Positions 42,307 through 51,194 of a stretch of 64,000 nt of DNA are shown piece after piece. The notes beneath the pieces were generated by a model that made no database searches, had not been told where the DNA came from, and was given only the letters and a program-made list of their open reading frames with translations. The position numbers and the translations under genes were made by a program. The number at the start of each line of letters is the position of its first letter. Positions within the stretch are counted from its first letter, which is position 1. The stretch is from Pseudoxanthomonas sp. z9 (lineage in GTDB: Bacteria > Pseudomonadota > Gammaproteobacteria > Xanthomonadales > Xanthomonadaceae). The DNA lies in the NCBI RefSeq assembly GCF_006542425.1, contig NZ_VFID01000007.1:744001-808000 (forward strand). The letters run 5' to 3'.

Positions 42307-43479
42307 ATGACCACCGATTTCTACCACCTGCTGATTAGCGACTGCGCACTGGCGGCGGTGCTGCTGGGACTTTTCTTCTACGTGTCGCGGGTGTCGCGCG
42401 GCGTGCGCGGCATCACCGCCTGGGGCGTGGCCCATTTCGTCTACTCGCTGGGCGCGGCCCTGCTCGACGGCACCTCGCAGGTGGCCTCGCGTTCCGGCGC
42501 ACCGGGTCTGGCCCATGCCATCGCCGGGCTGGGCGGGCTGCTGGCCTGCGCCGGCCTGGTCGGCCTGGCCTGGTCCGTGATCCAGTTCGTGCACCAGCGC
42601 GCGCTGCGCCCCGGTGAACGCGCGCTCATGCCGCTGGCGCTGGCGTTGCCGCTGGGCGGCTGGCTGCTCTACGGCCATGGGGATATCCAGGACGCACAAG
42701 GCGCCGCGATGAGCGCGGTGGAGGTGTTCGCACTGGCGGTGGTGATCTGGCAGCTGCGCCTGTTGCGGGCCGGTCCGGATCATGTGCCCGCCCGGCTGAT
42801 GATGGCCGCGTGCGTGGCACTCCTGTATCTCTATGGCCGCGATCTCGCGCATGCATTGACCGGGCGTTACGGCCCGAATCCGTCATGGGTGAACGCGGAT
42901 CTGTCGATCTGGTTCATGCTCAATTTCTGCATGCTGATGCTGGCCAGCTTCCGCGCCGCCGAAGCGCTGCGCCAGAGCGCGCTGCTGGATCCGCTCACGG
43001 GCGCATTGAACCGCCGGGGCCTGGACAGCGAACTGCGTTCCAGCGCCCGCTTCGTCACCCTGGAAGGCGGCCTCGCGGTGATCGCGCTGGATCTGGATCA
43101 CTTCAAGGCGGTCAACGATCACCACGGCCACGAAACCGGCGACCAGGTCCTGCAGCGGTTTTCCGACGTGGTGCGCGGATGCATCCGCAGCAACGACCTG
43201 TTCGTGCGGCTGGGCGGGGAGGAATTCATGCTGGTGCTGCGCGAGACTTCGCCGGAAGTGGCACATCGGCTGGCCGAACGCATCCGCACGCAGGTGATGT
43301 CGCTGGAATTCCCGGCGCCCGCCTTCCGGGTCACCGTCAGCCTGGGCATCGCCCACACCCGCTATCGCCACACCGGGTTCAACGATCTGGTGCGACTGGC
43401 GGACGAAGCCCTCTATGCGGCCAAGCGCAACGGCCGGAACCGGGTGGAACTGCGGATGCACCCCGCGCCGGTGCTCTAG
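42307..43479 (+). CDS. Membrane GGDEF protein 2 (intact I-site)
   Basis: This 390-residue paralogue of the preceding protein has the same layout: hydrophobic residues 1-210, then LDPLTGALNRRGLDSEL and LDHFKAVNDHHGHETGD, with GGEEF at 303-307. The inhibitory site RSND (294-297) fits RxxD, five residues before GGEEF, so product inhibition is expected here. The N-terminal VSRVSRGVRGITAWGVAHFV matches ARVSRNIQGVFTWGVAHLV of protein 1. The ATG at 42307 was preferred over the longer frame from 42139, which overlaps gene 1. Confidence 0.9.
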   Translation: MTTDFYHLLISDCALAAVLLGLFFYVSRVSRGVRGITAWGVAHFVYSLGAALLDGTSQVASRSGAPGLAHAIAGLGGLLACAGLVGLAWSVIQFVHQRALRPGERALMPLALALPLGGWLLYGHGDIQDAQGAAMSAVEVFALAVVIWQLRLLRAGPDHVPARLMMAACVALLYLYGRDLAHALTGRYGPNPSWVNADLSIWFMLNFCMLMLASFRAAEALRQSALLDPLTGALNRRGLDSELRSSARFVTLEGGLAVIALDLDHFKAVNDHHGHETGDQVLQRFSDVVRGCIRSNDLFVRLGGEEFMLVLRETSPEVAHRLAERIRTQVMSLEFPAPAFRVTVSLGIAHTRYRHTGFNDLVRLADEALYAAKRNGRNRVELRMHPAPVL

Positions 43480-43525
43480 GCCGGCGGCTGGCACGCAATA
43501 CGGCAACTTCTCCCCGTTGAAAAGA

Positions 43526-43549
43526 AAAACCCCGCCGAAGCGGGGTTTT
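43526..43549. terminator. Bidirectional terminator between GGDEF 2 and fadL
   Basis: AAAACCCCGC and GCGGGGTTTT (stem of about 9-10 pairs, loop CGAA) with A and T tracts on both sides in the convergent gap. Confidence 0.88.
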
Positions 43550-43580
43550 CCGGTGTCGCGTCGGCAATGCCGGGTTTCGA

Positions 43581-44945
43581 TCAGAACTTGTAGTTGATCG
43601 AAGCCGCCAGCACGTCGCCCGCCACGTCGTAGGAACCGGACAGGGTGCTGCCGGTCGCCGAGACCTGATCGACGGTCGGGTCCTTGGTGAACAGATGGGT
43701 GTAGCCGAAGCTGTACTCCGCCTTTTCCGACGGGGCCCAGGTCAGGCCGAGCGACAGCCACTTGCGGCTGGTATCCGGCACGCGCACGTCGCGATGCTCG
43801 GCGGTGGTCGGGGTCTGGTCGTAAGCCACGCCGCCGCGCAGGGTCAGCGTGTCGCTCAGGCGATAGTCCGCACCGATCGCACTGAAGGTCGTGTCGCGGT
43901 AGTGGAACGGCAGCACGTTGTTCGGCTGGTTGGAGGCGAAGTCGACCGTGACGGCGTCGAACGAGGGCGCCCAGAAGGTGCGCGACACGTCGGCCATGAT
44001 GGTCAGCTTGTCGTTGACCTGGCGGGTGAAGCTCAGGGTCGCCGAGGCCGGCAGTTCGATGGTCGCGCGGCCACCGGTGTTCACGAACAGGCCGCGCGCG
44101 GCCAGCACCGCCTGGCCCTGGGTGGCCCGCGCATTGGTCGCGGTGAAGGTGGCCTTGCCGTTGGTGATCTCGTGCTTGACCTTGGAGCGGTAGCTCAGGC
44201 CGATGTGGGTCTGGTCATTGACGCTGAACAGGCCGCCGACGGTGAAGCCCCAGTCATTGCTGCTGCCTTCGAGCTGGCTGTACAGGTCGGCGTTGCCCGG
44301 CAGGAAGCCGAGCGCGCCGCCACCCTGCGAGAACATCACCGCGCCCAGATCGACGGCGTTGCTCAGGTCCACTTCCAGGCGCTCGACGAACACCGACGCG
44401 CCGAAGGACACATACGGGTTCACGTCATAGGAAAGCGCCAGGCCGAGGTCGGCGGTCTTCAGGTCGGTCTTGACGCCGTGGTAGCGGCCGACCCAGTTGC
44501 GGTCGTATTCGGTCTTGAAGCCGAACGGCACGGTCAGCGACGCGCCCAGGTGGGCCTTTTCACCAATCATGGTGTGGAAGTACGCGGCCGGAACCGGCGC
44601 GATGGTGCCGGCGTCGCCGCCGTTGCCGCCGGAGATCGGCATGCCGGTGCCCGCGCCGGTCGGACCGGCGAGGCGGCCGCCGCCTTCGAAGTCAGCCGAG
44701 AAGCTGATGGCGCTGACGTCGGCCTGGAACTGGGTTTCCTTCATGTGGCGCATCGCGGCCGGGTTGGTCGCGATCACCGAGGCGTCGCCGGGAGCACTGC
44801 CGGAGCCGGCGAACGCGCGACCGAGACCCTTGGCGCTGTTTTCCTTCAGCTGGAACGCGGCGCCGTGCGCCTGACCGAAAGCCAGAACGCCGGCAATGCC
44901 GAAGGCCAGCGCGGAAATACGGGCAAAACTGTTGACGGAATGCAT
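43581..44945 (-). CDS. fadL: FadL-family outer-membrane fatty-acid transporter
   Basis: This 454-residue protein has a signal peptide ending near AHGA (residue 29), the N-terminal plug with AAFQLKENSAKGLGRAFAG and the NPAAM motif of FadL, and a C-terminal barrel ending in INYKF. It takes up long-chain fatty acids or other hydrophobic compounds. ATG 44945 follows GGAGAGAG. A 227-base intergenic region separates it from the divergent rhomboid gene. Confidence 0.93.
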   Translation of the reverse strand: MHSVNSFARISALAFGIAGVLAFGQAHGAAFQLKENSAKGLGRAFAGSGSAPGDASVIATNPAAMRHMKETQFQADVSAISFSADFEGGGRLAGPTGAGTGMPISGGNGGDAGTIAPVPAAYFHTMIGEKAHLGASLTVPFGFKTEYDRNWVGRYHGVKTDLKTADLGLALSYDVNPYVSFGASVFVERLEVDLSNAVDLGAVMFSQGGGALGFLPGNADLYSQLEGSSNDWGFTVGGLFSVNDQTHIGLSYRSKVKHEITNGKATFTATNARATQGQAVLAARGLFVNTGGRATIELPASATLSFTRQVNDKLTIMADVSRTFWAPSFDAVTVDFASNQPNNVLPFHYRDTTFSAIGADYRLSDTLTLRGGVAYDQTPTTAEHRDVRVPDTSRKWLSLGLTWAPSEKAEYSFGYTHLFTKDPTVDQVSATGSTLSGSYDVAGDVLAASINYKF

Positions 44946-45172
44946 GGTGTCTCTCTCCGGAGGACGTGGGTTTACGGTCAATGCGCCGCTGGTTCGACCG
45001 GCGTTATGCCCGCCGGTTCGTCCGCCGGAAGCCCCTCCCGACATACGACGCCGTATGCAGTATACCCATGTCTTCTAACCGAAAGCTAACAAACTCTTGG
45101 CACGGTCCAAGCGGTTTTCCTGAACAGGGAAAAGACACGGGTGACAGGCGCCGCGAGTTAAAGTGAGGCGGC

Positions 45173-45859
45173 ATGTTCGTCTCCCTGCCCTCCCGCCGGA
45201 AGCCTTCGCTGCGCTGGGCCACGCCCGCGCTGCTGGGCCTGTTGTGGCTGGCGTTCCTGTGGGCGGCTATGCAGCCGGATCGCGCGCTGCTGCTGCAGGA
45301 ATGGGGCGCATTGTCCGGCGGACTGACCTCGTTGCCGGCATGGCTGGCCGACCTCCAGGACGGCAGTGTGCTCCGTCTGTTCACCGCCTTGTTCCTGCAT
45401 GCGGACTGGGCGCATCTGCTGGGCAACCTGGTGTTCCTGCTGATCTTCGGGATGCCGGCCGAGCGGACCATGGGTCCGTGGCGGTTCCTGATCCTGTTCC
45501 TGTTGGGCGGCGCGGTCGCCAATCTGGCCGCGGTGCTCACCATCGGCGCGCCGGATCGGGTGGTAATCGGCGCCAGCGGCGCGGTCTCGGCGGTGATCGG
45601 CGCCTACCTGGCGCTGTTCCCGACCGCCAAGCTCGGCGTGGTGCTGCCGCTCGGGCTGTTCCTGGAATTCGTCAAGGCGCCGGCCTCGTTGCTGATCGGC
45701 ATCTGGGCGCTACTGCAGGTGGTGTTCGCCTACACCGGTCCGGCCTTCGGCGCGGTGGCGTGGTCGGCGCACATCGCCGGCTTCCTGTTCGGGGTGGTGT
45801 TCGCGCTGTTCGTCCGCGCGGCGATCGCCCGGCGCCTGCGCAAGCGCCAGGGCTATTGA
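45173..45859 (+). CDS. Rhomboid-family intramembrane serine protease
   Basis: This 228-residue membrane protein has about six TM segments, with FLHADWAHLLGNLVFLLIFG, the catalytic Ser in IGASGAVS (S135) and the catalytic His in WSAHIAGFLFG (H200). It cleaves TM segments of unknown substrates. Divergent from fadL. Confidence 0.92.
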   Translation: MFVSLPSRRKPSLRWATPALLGLLWLAFLWAAMQPDRALLLQEWGALSGGLTSLPAWLADLQDGSVLRLFTALFLHADWAHLLGNLVFLLIFGMPAERTMGPWRFLILFLLGGAVANLAAVLTIGAPDRVVIGASGAVSAVIGAYLALFPTAKLGVVLPLGLFLEFVKAPASLLIGIWALLQVVFAYTGPAFGAVAWSAHIAGFLFGVVFALFVRAAIARRLRKRQGY

Positions 45860-45917
45860 AGCGGCGGCGGGGCGGCCTCACTTTCCCCCCATCGCATCGG
45901 TTTCCTCCTCCCCGCCC

Positions 45918-46238
45918 ATGGCAAAGAAGCTCTACAAGGTCACCTTCCTCAACCACAACAAGGTCTACGAGCTGTACGCGGGCCATGTCGGCGCGAGCAG
46001 CCTGTGGGGCTTCACCGAAGTGGGCGAGCTGGTCTTCGATCTGCACGACGGCCTGGTGGTGGATCCCACCGAGGAGCGCCTGCGCGACGAGTTCGGCAAT
46101 ACGCGCCTCCTGCACCTGCCGATGCAGAGCATCATCCGGGTCGAGGAAGTCGAACGCAAAGGCCAGTCGGCCATCCGCGACGCCGCCACCGGCGAGAAGG
46201 TGGTCACCCCCTTCCCGCTGCCGGCCAAGCCGCGCTGA
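45918..46238 (+). CDS. DUF1820 family protein
   Basis: This 106-residue soluble protein starts MAKKLYKVTFLNHNKVYELY and has GFTEVGELVFDLHDGLVVDP and LHLPMQSIIRVEEV, as in DUF1820, which is common in gammaproteobacteria and of unknown function. It follows the rhomboid gene by 58 bases. Confidence 0.88.
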   Translation: MAKKLYKVTFLNHNKVYELYAGHVGASSLWGFTEVGELVFDLHDGLVVDPTEERLRDEFGNTRLLHLPMQSIIRVEEVERKGQSAIRDAATGEKVVTPFPLPAKPR

Positions 46239-46322
46239 TCGCCCTCCGCCGGTAACTGCCAGTACGCTCCGCCGTCCCCGCCGACCGCCTATGATGGCGC
46301 GTCGAGTCCCGGGGTTGTCTTG

Positions 46323-47591
46323 ATGTCCACACCGCAGTTGTCCGTCTACTTCTTCCTGCAGGCGGGCATCATCATCCTGGTCTGCCGCCTGGTCGGCCGG
46401 CTGGCGCAACGTTTCGGGCAACCGCAGGTGGTCGGCGAGATGATCGCCGGTGTCACCCTGGGCCCTTCGCTGTTCGGCGCGCTGATGCCCGAGACCCAGC
46501 TGGCGCTGTTCCCCAAGCAGACGCTGGACATGCTGTATGTCGGCGGACAGGTCGGCGTGGGCATGTACATGTTCCTGGTCGGCACCGAGTTCCGCGCCGA
46601 CCACTTCCGCGCGCGCTACCGCAGCGCGATGGCGGTGTCCTGGGCCGGCATCGCGGTGCCGTTCCTGCTCGCGTTCGCGCTGGCGCCCTGGCTGCAGCAC
46701 GTGCCAGGGCTGTTCTCGGACAAGACCCGCTTCATGGAAGTCGCGTTGTTCCTCGGCGCGGCGATCGCGATCACCGCGTTCCCGATGCTGGCGCGCATCA
46801 TCCACGAGCGCGGCCTGACCGGCACGCCGCTGGGCACGCTGGCGCTGACCGCAGGCGCGATGGACGACGCCGCGGCCTGGTGCATCCTGGCGATCGTGCT
46901 GGCGAGCTTCGGCGGCAGTTGGGCGCAGGCGTGGCTGGCGATCGGCGGCGGCATCGCCTACCTGACCTTCATGCTGCTGGCCGGCCGGCGCCTGCTGGCA
47001 CCGCTTGCCGCGCGCGTGCCCGAGCAGGGCCCGCTGCCGTCCTCGGTGCTGGCCTGGGTGATGGCCCTGTTCTTCCTGTGCGCATGGGCGATGGACGCCA
47101 TCGGCATCCATGCGGTGTTCGGCGGCTTCATCCTCGGCGCCTGCCTGCCGCGCGGGGTGCTCACCGAACGCCTGCGCGAACTGCTGCAGCCGATGGTGGT
47201 GGTGGTCCTGCTGCCGCTGTTCTTCACCTATTCCGGCCTGAAGACCCAGTTGTCGGTATTCATGGATCCGGCGATGCTGCTGCCAGCCATCGCGATCCTG
47301 CTGGCCTCGTTCGGTGGCAAGGCGATCGCCTGCTGGGCGGCGGCGCGGCTGTCGGGCGAGCCGCCGCGCGACGCGATGGCGATCGGCGCACTGATGAACG
47401 CCCGCGGCCTGATGGAACTGATCATCATCAACATCGGCCTGCAGGCGGGTGTCATCGAGCCGGGCCTGTTCTCGATCCTGGTGATCATGGCCATCCTTAC
47501 CACCCTGATGGCGACACCGCTGTTCAACCGGATCATGCGCGATCGCCATACCGCCCGTCCGCCGATGGCCGGGGATCCCTCGCTACCCTGA
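46323..47591 (+). CDS. CPA2-family cation:proton antiporter
   Basis: This 422-residue protein of about 12 TM segments shows FGQPQVVGEMIAGVTLGPSL near the N-terminus, GALALTAGAMDDAAAWCIL-like ion-site Asp pair (AGAMDDA), and LMNARGLMELIIINIGLQ. No cytosolic TrkA-type domain is attached. It probably exchanges K+ or Na+ for protons. The start was set at ATG 46323 right after an in-frame TTG. Confidence 0.92.
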   Translation: MSTPQLSVYFFLQAGIIILVCRLVGRLAQRFGQPQVVGEMIAGVTLGPSLFGALMPETQLALFPKQTLDMLYVGGQVGVGMYMFLVGTEFRADHFRARYRSAMAVSWAGIAVPFLLAFALAPWLQHVPGLFSDKTRFMEVALFLGAAIAITAFPMLARIIHERGLTGTPLGTLALTAGAMDDAAAWCILAIVLASFGGSWAQAWLAIGGGIAYLTFMLLAGRRLLAPLAARVPEQGPLPSSVLAWVMALFFLCAWAMDAIGIHAVFGGFILGACLPRGVLTERLRELLQPMVVVVLLPLFFTYSGLKTQLSVFMDPAMLLPAIAILLASFGGKAIACWAAARLSGEPPRDAMAIGALMNARGLMELIIINIGLQAGVIEPGLFSILVIMAILTTLMATPLFNRIMRDRHTARPPMAGDPSLP

Positions 47592-47654
47592 CCGCGCGGT
47601 TCGCGCGGATGGATGGCCTAGAATCGCCATTCCGTTCCCGTTCTCCGATCGGCC

Positions 47655-48512
47655 ATGCGCAAGGATCTGCACGAAGGCAATCGCCATTCATGGAATGCCG
47701 CCACCGTCGCGCACAACAGCCACAAGCGCGACCAGGCGTCGTTCTTCCGCACCGGCGGCAGTACGCTGTTCCCGGAAGAAATCACGCTGCTGGGTGACAT
47801 CGTCGGCAGGAGGCTGGTCCACCTGCAGTGCAACGCGGGCCAGGACAGCCTGAGCCTGGCCGGACTTGGCGCGCAGGTCACCGGCGTGGACATCAGCGAT
47901 ACCGCGATCGAGTTCGCCCGCCAACTGGCTGGCGACGCGGGCATCCGTGCAGGGTTCGAGCGCGCCGATGTATACGACTGGTTCGAACAGGCCCGGGCGG
48001 ACGGCCGGCGGTTCGATATCGCCTTCAGTTCCTACGGCGCGCTGTGCTGGCTGTCCGATCTGGACACATGGGCACGCGGGTTGGCGGAGGTGCTGGAGCC
48101 TGGCGGACGCTTCGTCTGCGTCGAGTTCCATCCGATGGCGATGATTTTCGACCCGCAATGGCAACCGAAGTACCCCTACTTCGCCCATGGCGAACCGCTG
48201 GTCTGGGAGGATGGCGTCAGCGACTACGTGGCATTGTCCGGCGCGGCGCTGGCGCCTTCCGGCAACCAGTCCGGCATGCAGGATTTCCGCAATCCGCATC
48301 CGAGTTACGAATTCCAGTGGAGCTTGGGCGAAGTGGTGGACGCGCTGCTGCGCGCGGGGCTGCGGTTGCGCCGGTTGCAGGAGTATCCCTACGCCAACGG
48401 CTGGCGCGGATTCGAAGGCATGCGCGAAGCGCAGGGCCGGCGGATGTATCCGCCAGCGACGATGCCCAGCCTGCCATTGATGTACGGCCTGGTGGCGGAA
48501 CGCTCCACCTGA
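47655..48512 (+). CDS. Class I SAM-dependent methyltransferase
   Basis: This 285-residue protein has an N-terminal NRHSWNAATVAHNSHKRDQ, the SAM-binding VHLQCNAGQDSLSLAGLGAQ and VTGVDISDTAIEFAR, and YGALCWLSDL as motif II. Family members are generic small-molecule methyltransferases; the substrate is unknown. It converges with ctpA with only 13 bases between. Confidence 0.86.
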   Translation: MRKDLHEGNRHSWNAATVAHNSHKRDQASFFRTGGSTLFPEEITLLGDIVGRRLVHLQCNAGQDSLSLAGLGAQVTGVDISDTAIEFARQLAGDAGIRAGFERADVYDWFEQARADGRRFDIAFSSYGALCWLSDLDTWARGLAEVLEPGGRFVCVEFHPMAMIFDPQWQPKYPYFAHGEPLVWEDGVSDYVALSGAALAPSGNQSGMQDFRNPHPSYEFQWSLGEVVDALLRAGLRLRRLQEYPYANGWRGFEGMREAQGRRMYPPATMPSLPLMYGLVAERST

Positions 48513-48525
48513 TGCCGCCGTCGGC

Positions 48526-49848
48526 TCAGCGGCGCGCCGCCGGTGCCTTCGCCGGCGTCGCCGGCGCGTTGGCGACCTGCTTCTTCAATTCGGCCAGCGC
48601 GGCGGCGATTGGCTTTTCGCCTTCCAGCACTTCGCCCGCGGTATAGCCTTCCTGGCCCTCGTCATCGCCACGCAGGTGACCGGGCAGGGTGGCCTCGCTG
48701 TAGTCGATGATCTCGGGTTCGCCGTCTTTCGTTTCCGGATGCAGTTCCACGTCCGGGACGATTCCGCGCGCCTGGATCGACTTGCCGCTGGGCGTGTAGT
48801 AGCGTGCGGTGGTGAGCTTTACCGAATCACCGTTGTCCAGCGGCAGCACGGTCTGCACCGACCCCTTGCCGAAGGTACGGCTGCCGACCACGCGCGCGCG
48901 CTGGTTGTCGCGCAGCGCGCCCGCCAGCACTTCCGAAGCGCTGGCCGAACCGGCATCCACCAGCACCACCACCGGCACGCCTTCGAGCAGATCGCCTGGC
49001 GTGGCGTCGAAGCGCGAATCGCTGACCACGATGCGCCCGCGGGTGGAAACGATGTTGCCCTTGTCCAGCAGATCGTCGGCGATCTGGACCGCCGCCAGCA
49101 GCAGGCCGCCCGGATTGCTGCGCAGATCCAGCACCAGTCCGCGCAGCTTGCCCTTCGCCTTCAGGTCGGCCACGTGCTTCTGGAAGTCCGCCGCGGTCTC
49201 GGTCTGGAACGCGCTGATGCGCACGTAGCCGTAACCCGGTTCCAGCATCCGGCTGCGCACGCTGGCGATGCGGATGACGTCGCGCACCAGGCTCACGTCG
49301 AATGGTTTGGCGGTGCCTTCGCGCACGAGGGTGAGGGTGACCTTGCTGCCGGGCTTGCCGCGTAGTGGTTCCATGCCATCGGTCTTCTCGATCGGCTTGC
49401 CGTCGATGGCCACGATCACGTCGCCGGCCTTGATCCCGGCCTTGGCCGCCGGCGTGTCGTCGATCGGCGAGACCACCAGCAGGGTGTTGTCCGGCTGCTG
49501 CAGCAGGTCCACGCCGATGCCTTCATAGGCGCCGGAAGTCTGTTCGTCGTAGGCCTGCGCGTCTTCCTTGTCGAAATAGATGCTGTGTGGATCCAGATCC
49601 AGCAGCAGCCCGCGGATGGCCGACTGCATCAGCTTGCGATCCTCGACCGGCTCGACATAGGCCTCCTTGACCGCGTTGAACACGGCCACGTACCGGCGGA
49701 TTTCCTCCAGCGGCACCTTCGAGGGCGCGGTCTCGGCGGCGGAGGGATCGTCGCTGGCGCCCACCTCCGGTTCCTTGGCGGTCTCTTGCGCGAACGCGGG
49801 CGCGCCGGCGAGGGCGAGCAGCAGGGCCAGGGGCAGGGAAGAACGCAT
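48526..49848 (-). CDS. ctpA: Carboxy-terminal processing protease (S41)
   Basis: This 440-residue exported protease has a signal peptide (ALAGAPAFAQ), a PDZ domain (GIGVDLLQQPDNTLLVVSPI, DVIVAIDGKPI) and an S41 catalytic domain with the Ser in GSASASEVLAGAL and the Lys in TFGKGSVQ. It degrades or trims periplasmic proteins. It lies 95 bases after envC in the order gpmI-envC-ctpA, a common arrangement. Start at ATG 49848. Confidence 0.95.
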   Translation of the reverse strand: MRSSLPLALLLALAGAPAFAQETAKEPEVGASDDPSAAETAPSKVPLEEIRRYVAVFNAVKEAYVEPVEDRKLMQSAIRGLLLDLDPHSIYFDKEDAQAYDEQTSGAYEGIGVDLLQQPDNTLLVVSPIDDTPAAKAGIKAGDVIVAIDGKPIEKTDGMEPLRGKPGSKVTLTLVREGTAKPFDVSLVRDVIRIASVRSRMLEPGYGYVRISAFQTETAADFQKHVADLKAKGKLRGLVLDLRSNPGGLLLAAVQIADDLLDKGNIVSTRGRIVVSDSRFDATPGDLLEGVPVVVLVDAGSASASEVLAGALRDNQRARVVGSRTFGKGSVQTVLPLDNGDSVKLTTARYYTPSGKSIQARGIVPDVELHPETKDGEPEIIDYSEATLPGHLRGDDEGQEGYTAGEVLEGEKPIAAALAELKKQVANAPATPAKAPAARR

Positions 49849-49943
49849 CGAAACTCCGTGGGAAAGCGGCGGAACCATGGACCCCGCGCGGTCCACGGAG
49901 TTCGCCCGATTATGCGCGAACCGGCGGTGAATGGCGTTCCGGT

Positions 49944-51194
49944 TCAGCGCCGCTGCAGCCAACTGCCCGGGTCCACCGGCTGGCCGTTGCGGCGCAGTTC
50001 GAAGTACAGCGCCGGCGTGCCCTGGCCACCGGACGTGCCGACCTTGGCCACCGGATCGCCCCGCTTGACCTGGACACCAGCGTCGCGCAACAGGCTTTCG
50101 TTGTGCGCGTACAGGCTCATGTAGCCGTTGCCGTGGTCGATGATGAGGATCAGTCCGTAGCCGGTCATCCATTCGGAGAACACCACCGTGCCGTCGGCCA
50201 CCGCGGTCACCGTGCTGCCGGCCGGCGCCCCGATGAGCACGCCCGAGCTGGTACGCCCGTCCGGCATCCGTCCGCCGTAACGGGCCAGCAGGTTGCCGGA
50301 CAGCGGCCAGCCCAGCCCGCCAACCTTCAATGCGGGCGCGTTCGCCACTTCCGGGCGCGGGCGTGAAGGGGTTTCCGCAGCTCGCGAGGCGCCCTGGCGG
50401 GCCTGCGCGCGGGCGCGTTCCTCGGCCGCCTTGCGCGCGGCCGCACGGCGCTCGGCTTCGGCGCGCGCCGCTGCCGCCCGCAGGTTGGCAAGCAGGCGCT
50501 CCAGCGACCGTACATCCTGACCGAGCACCTTTTCGCGGTCGGCACGATCTTGGTAGCGCTGATCGAGATCGGCCACCAGGCGGGCCCGGCTCTGTCGATC
50601 CTTCTGCAACTGGTTCATCTGTCCGCGCAGGCGCTGGCGATCGGTATCCAGTTGCGCGCGCCGGCTGGTGATGTCCTGTTCGACCTGCGCCAGCGCCCGC
50701 AGCTCGGTGGTCAGACCGTCGATGCGGGCGGCGCGATCCCGCTGCAGGTAGCGGTGATAGGCCAGGGTACGGCTGGCGTCGGCGGCGCTGTCCTGCGACA
50801 GCAGCACCTTCAGCGGCGCGTCGCCACCGGTCATGTAGGCCGAGCGCACCAGTGCGGCCAGTTGTTCACGCTGTCCGCCCAACCGCTTCAACATGTCCTC
50901 GCGGCGTTGCTGCAGTTCGGCCAGTGCCGCTTCCTCGCGCCGCAGCGAGGATTCGGTTTCGGACAGCGTGCGGCTGCTGCGGCCGACCTGCTCGTCGGCC
51001 TCGCGCAGCTTGCGCGAGGCGTCGCCGCGCTCGCCTTCCAGCTTGCGCCGCTCCTGGGCGATCGATTTCAGTTCGCCGCGCGCCTTTTCCAGTTTCTTCT
51101 GCGCGTCGCGCTGGCTCTGCGCCGACACGCCGCCGCTGATCACGCCCAGCGCGATCAGCAGGCCGAGGCCGGTACGGAGCAGGCGACGCGTCAT
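49944..51194 (-). CDS. envC: EnvC-like murein hydrolase activator (degenerate LytM)
   Basis: This 416-residue periplasmic protein has a signal peptide (ISGGVSAQ), a long coiled coil (about residues 28-250, many Glu/Arg/Leu/Gln) and a C-terminal LytM/M23 domain. The zinc ligands are mostly lost: TSSGVLIG stands in place of the HxGxD motif and ALYFELR in place of the HxH motif, while LYAHNES keeps one His. This fits EnvC, which activates AmiA/AmiB amidases at the division site without own activity. Overlaps gpmI by ATGA. Confidence 0.93.
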   Translation of the reverse strand: MTRRLLRTGLGLLIALGVISGGVSAQSQRDAQKKLEKARGELKSIAQERRKLEGERGDASRKLREADEQVGRSSRTLSETESSLRREEAALAELQQRREDMLKRLGGQREQLAALVRSAYMTGGDAPLKVLLSQDSAADASRTLAYHRYLQRDRAARIDGLTTELRALAQVEQDITSRRAQLDTDRQRLRGQMNQLQKDRQSRARLVADLDQRYQDRADREKVLGQDVRSLERLLANLRAAAARAEAERRAAARKAAEERARAQARQGASRAAETPSRPRPEVANAPALKVGGLGWPLSGNLLARYGGRMPDGRTSSGVLIGAPAGSTVTAVADGTVVFSEWMTGYGLILIIDHGNGYMSLYAHNESLLRDAGVQVKRGDPVAKVGTSGGQGTPALYFELRRNGQPVDPGSWLQRR

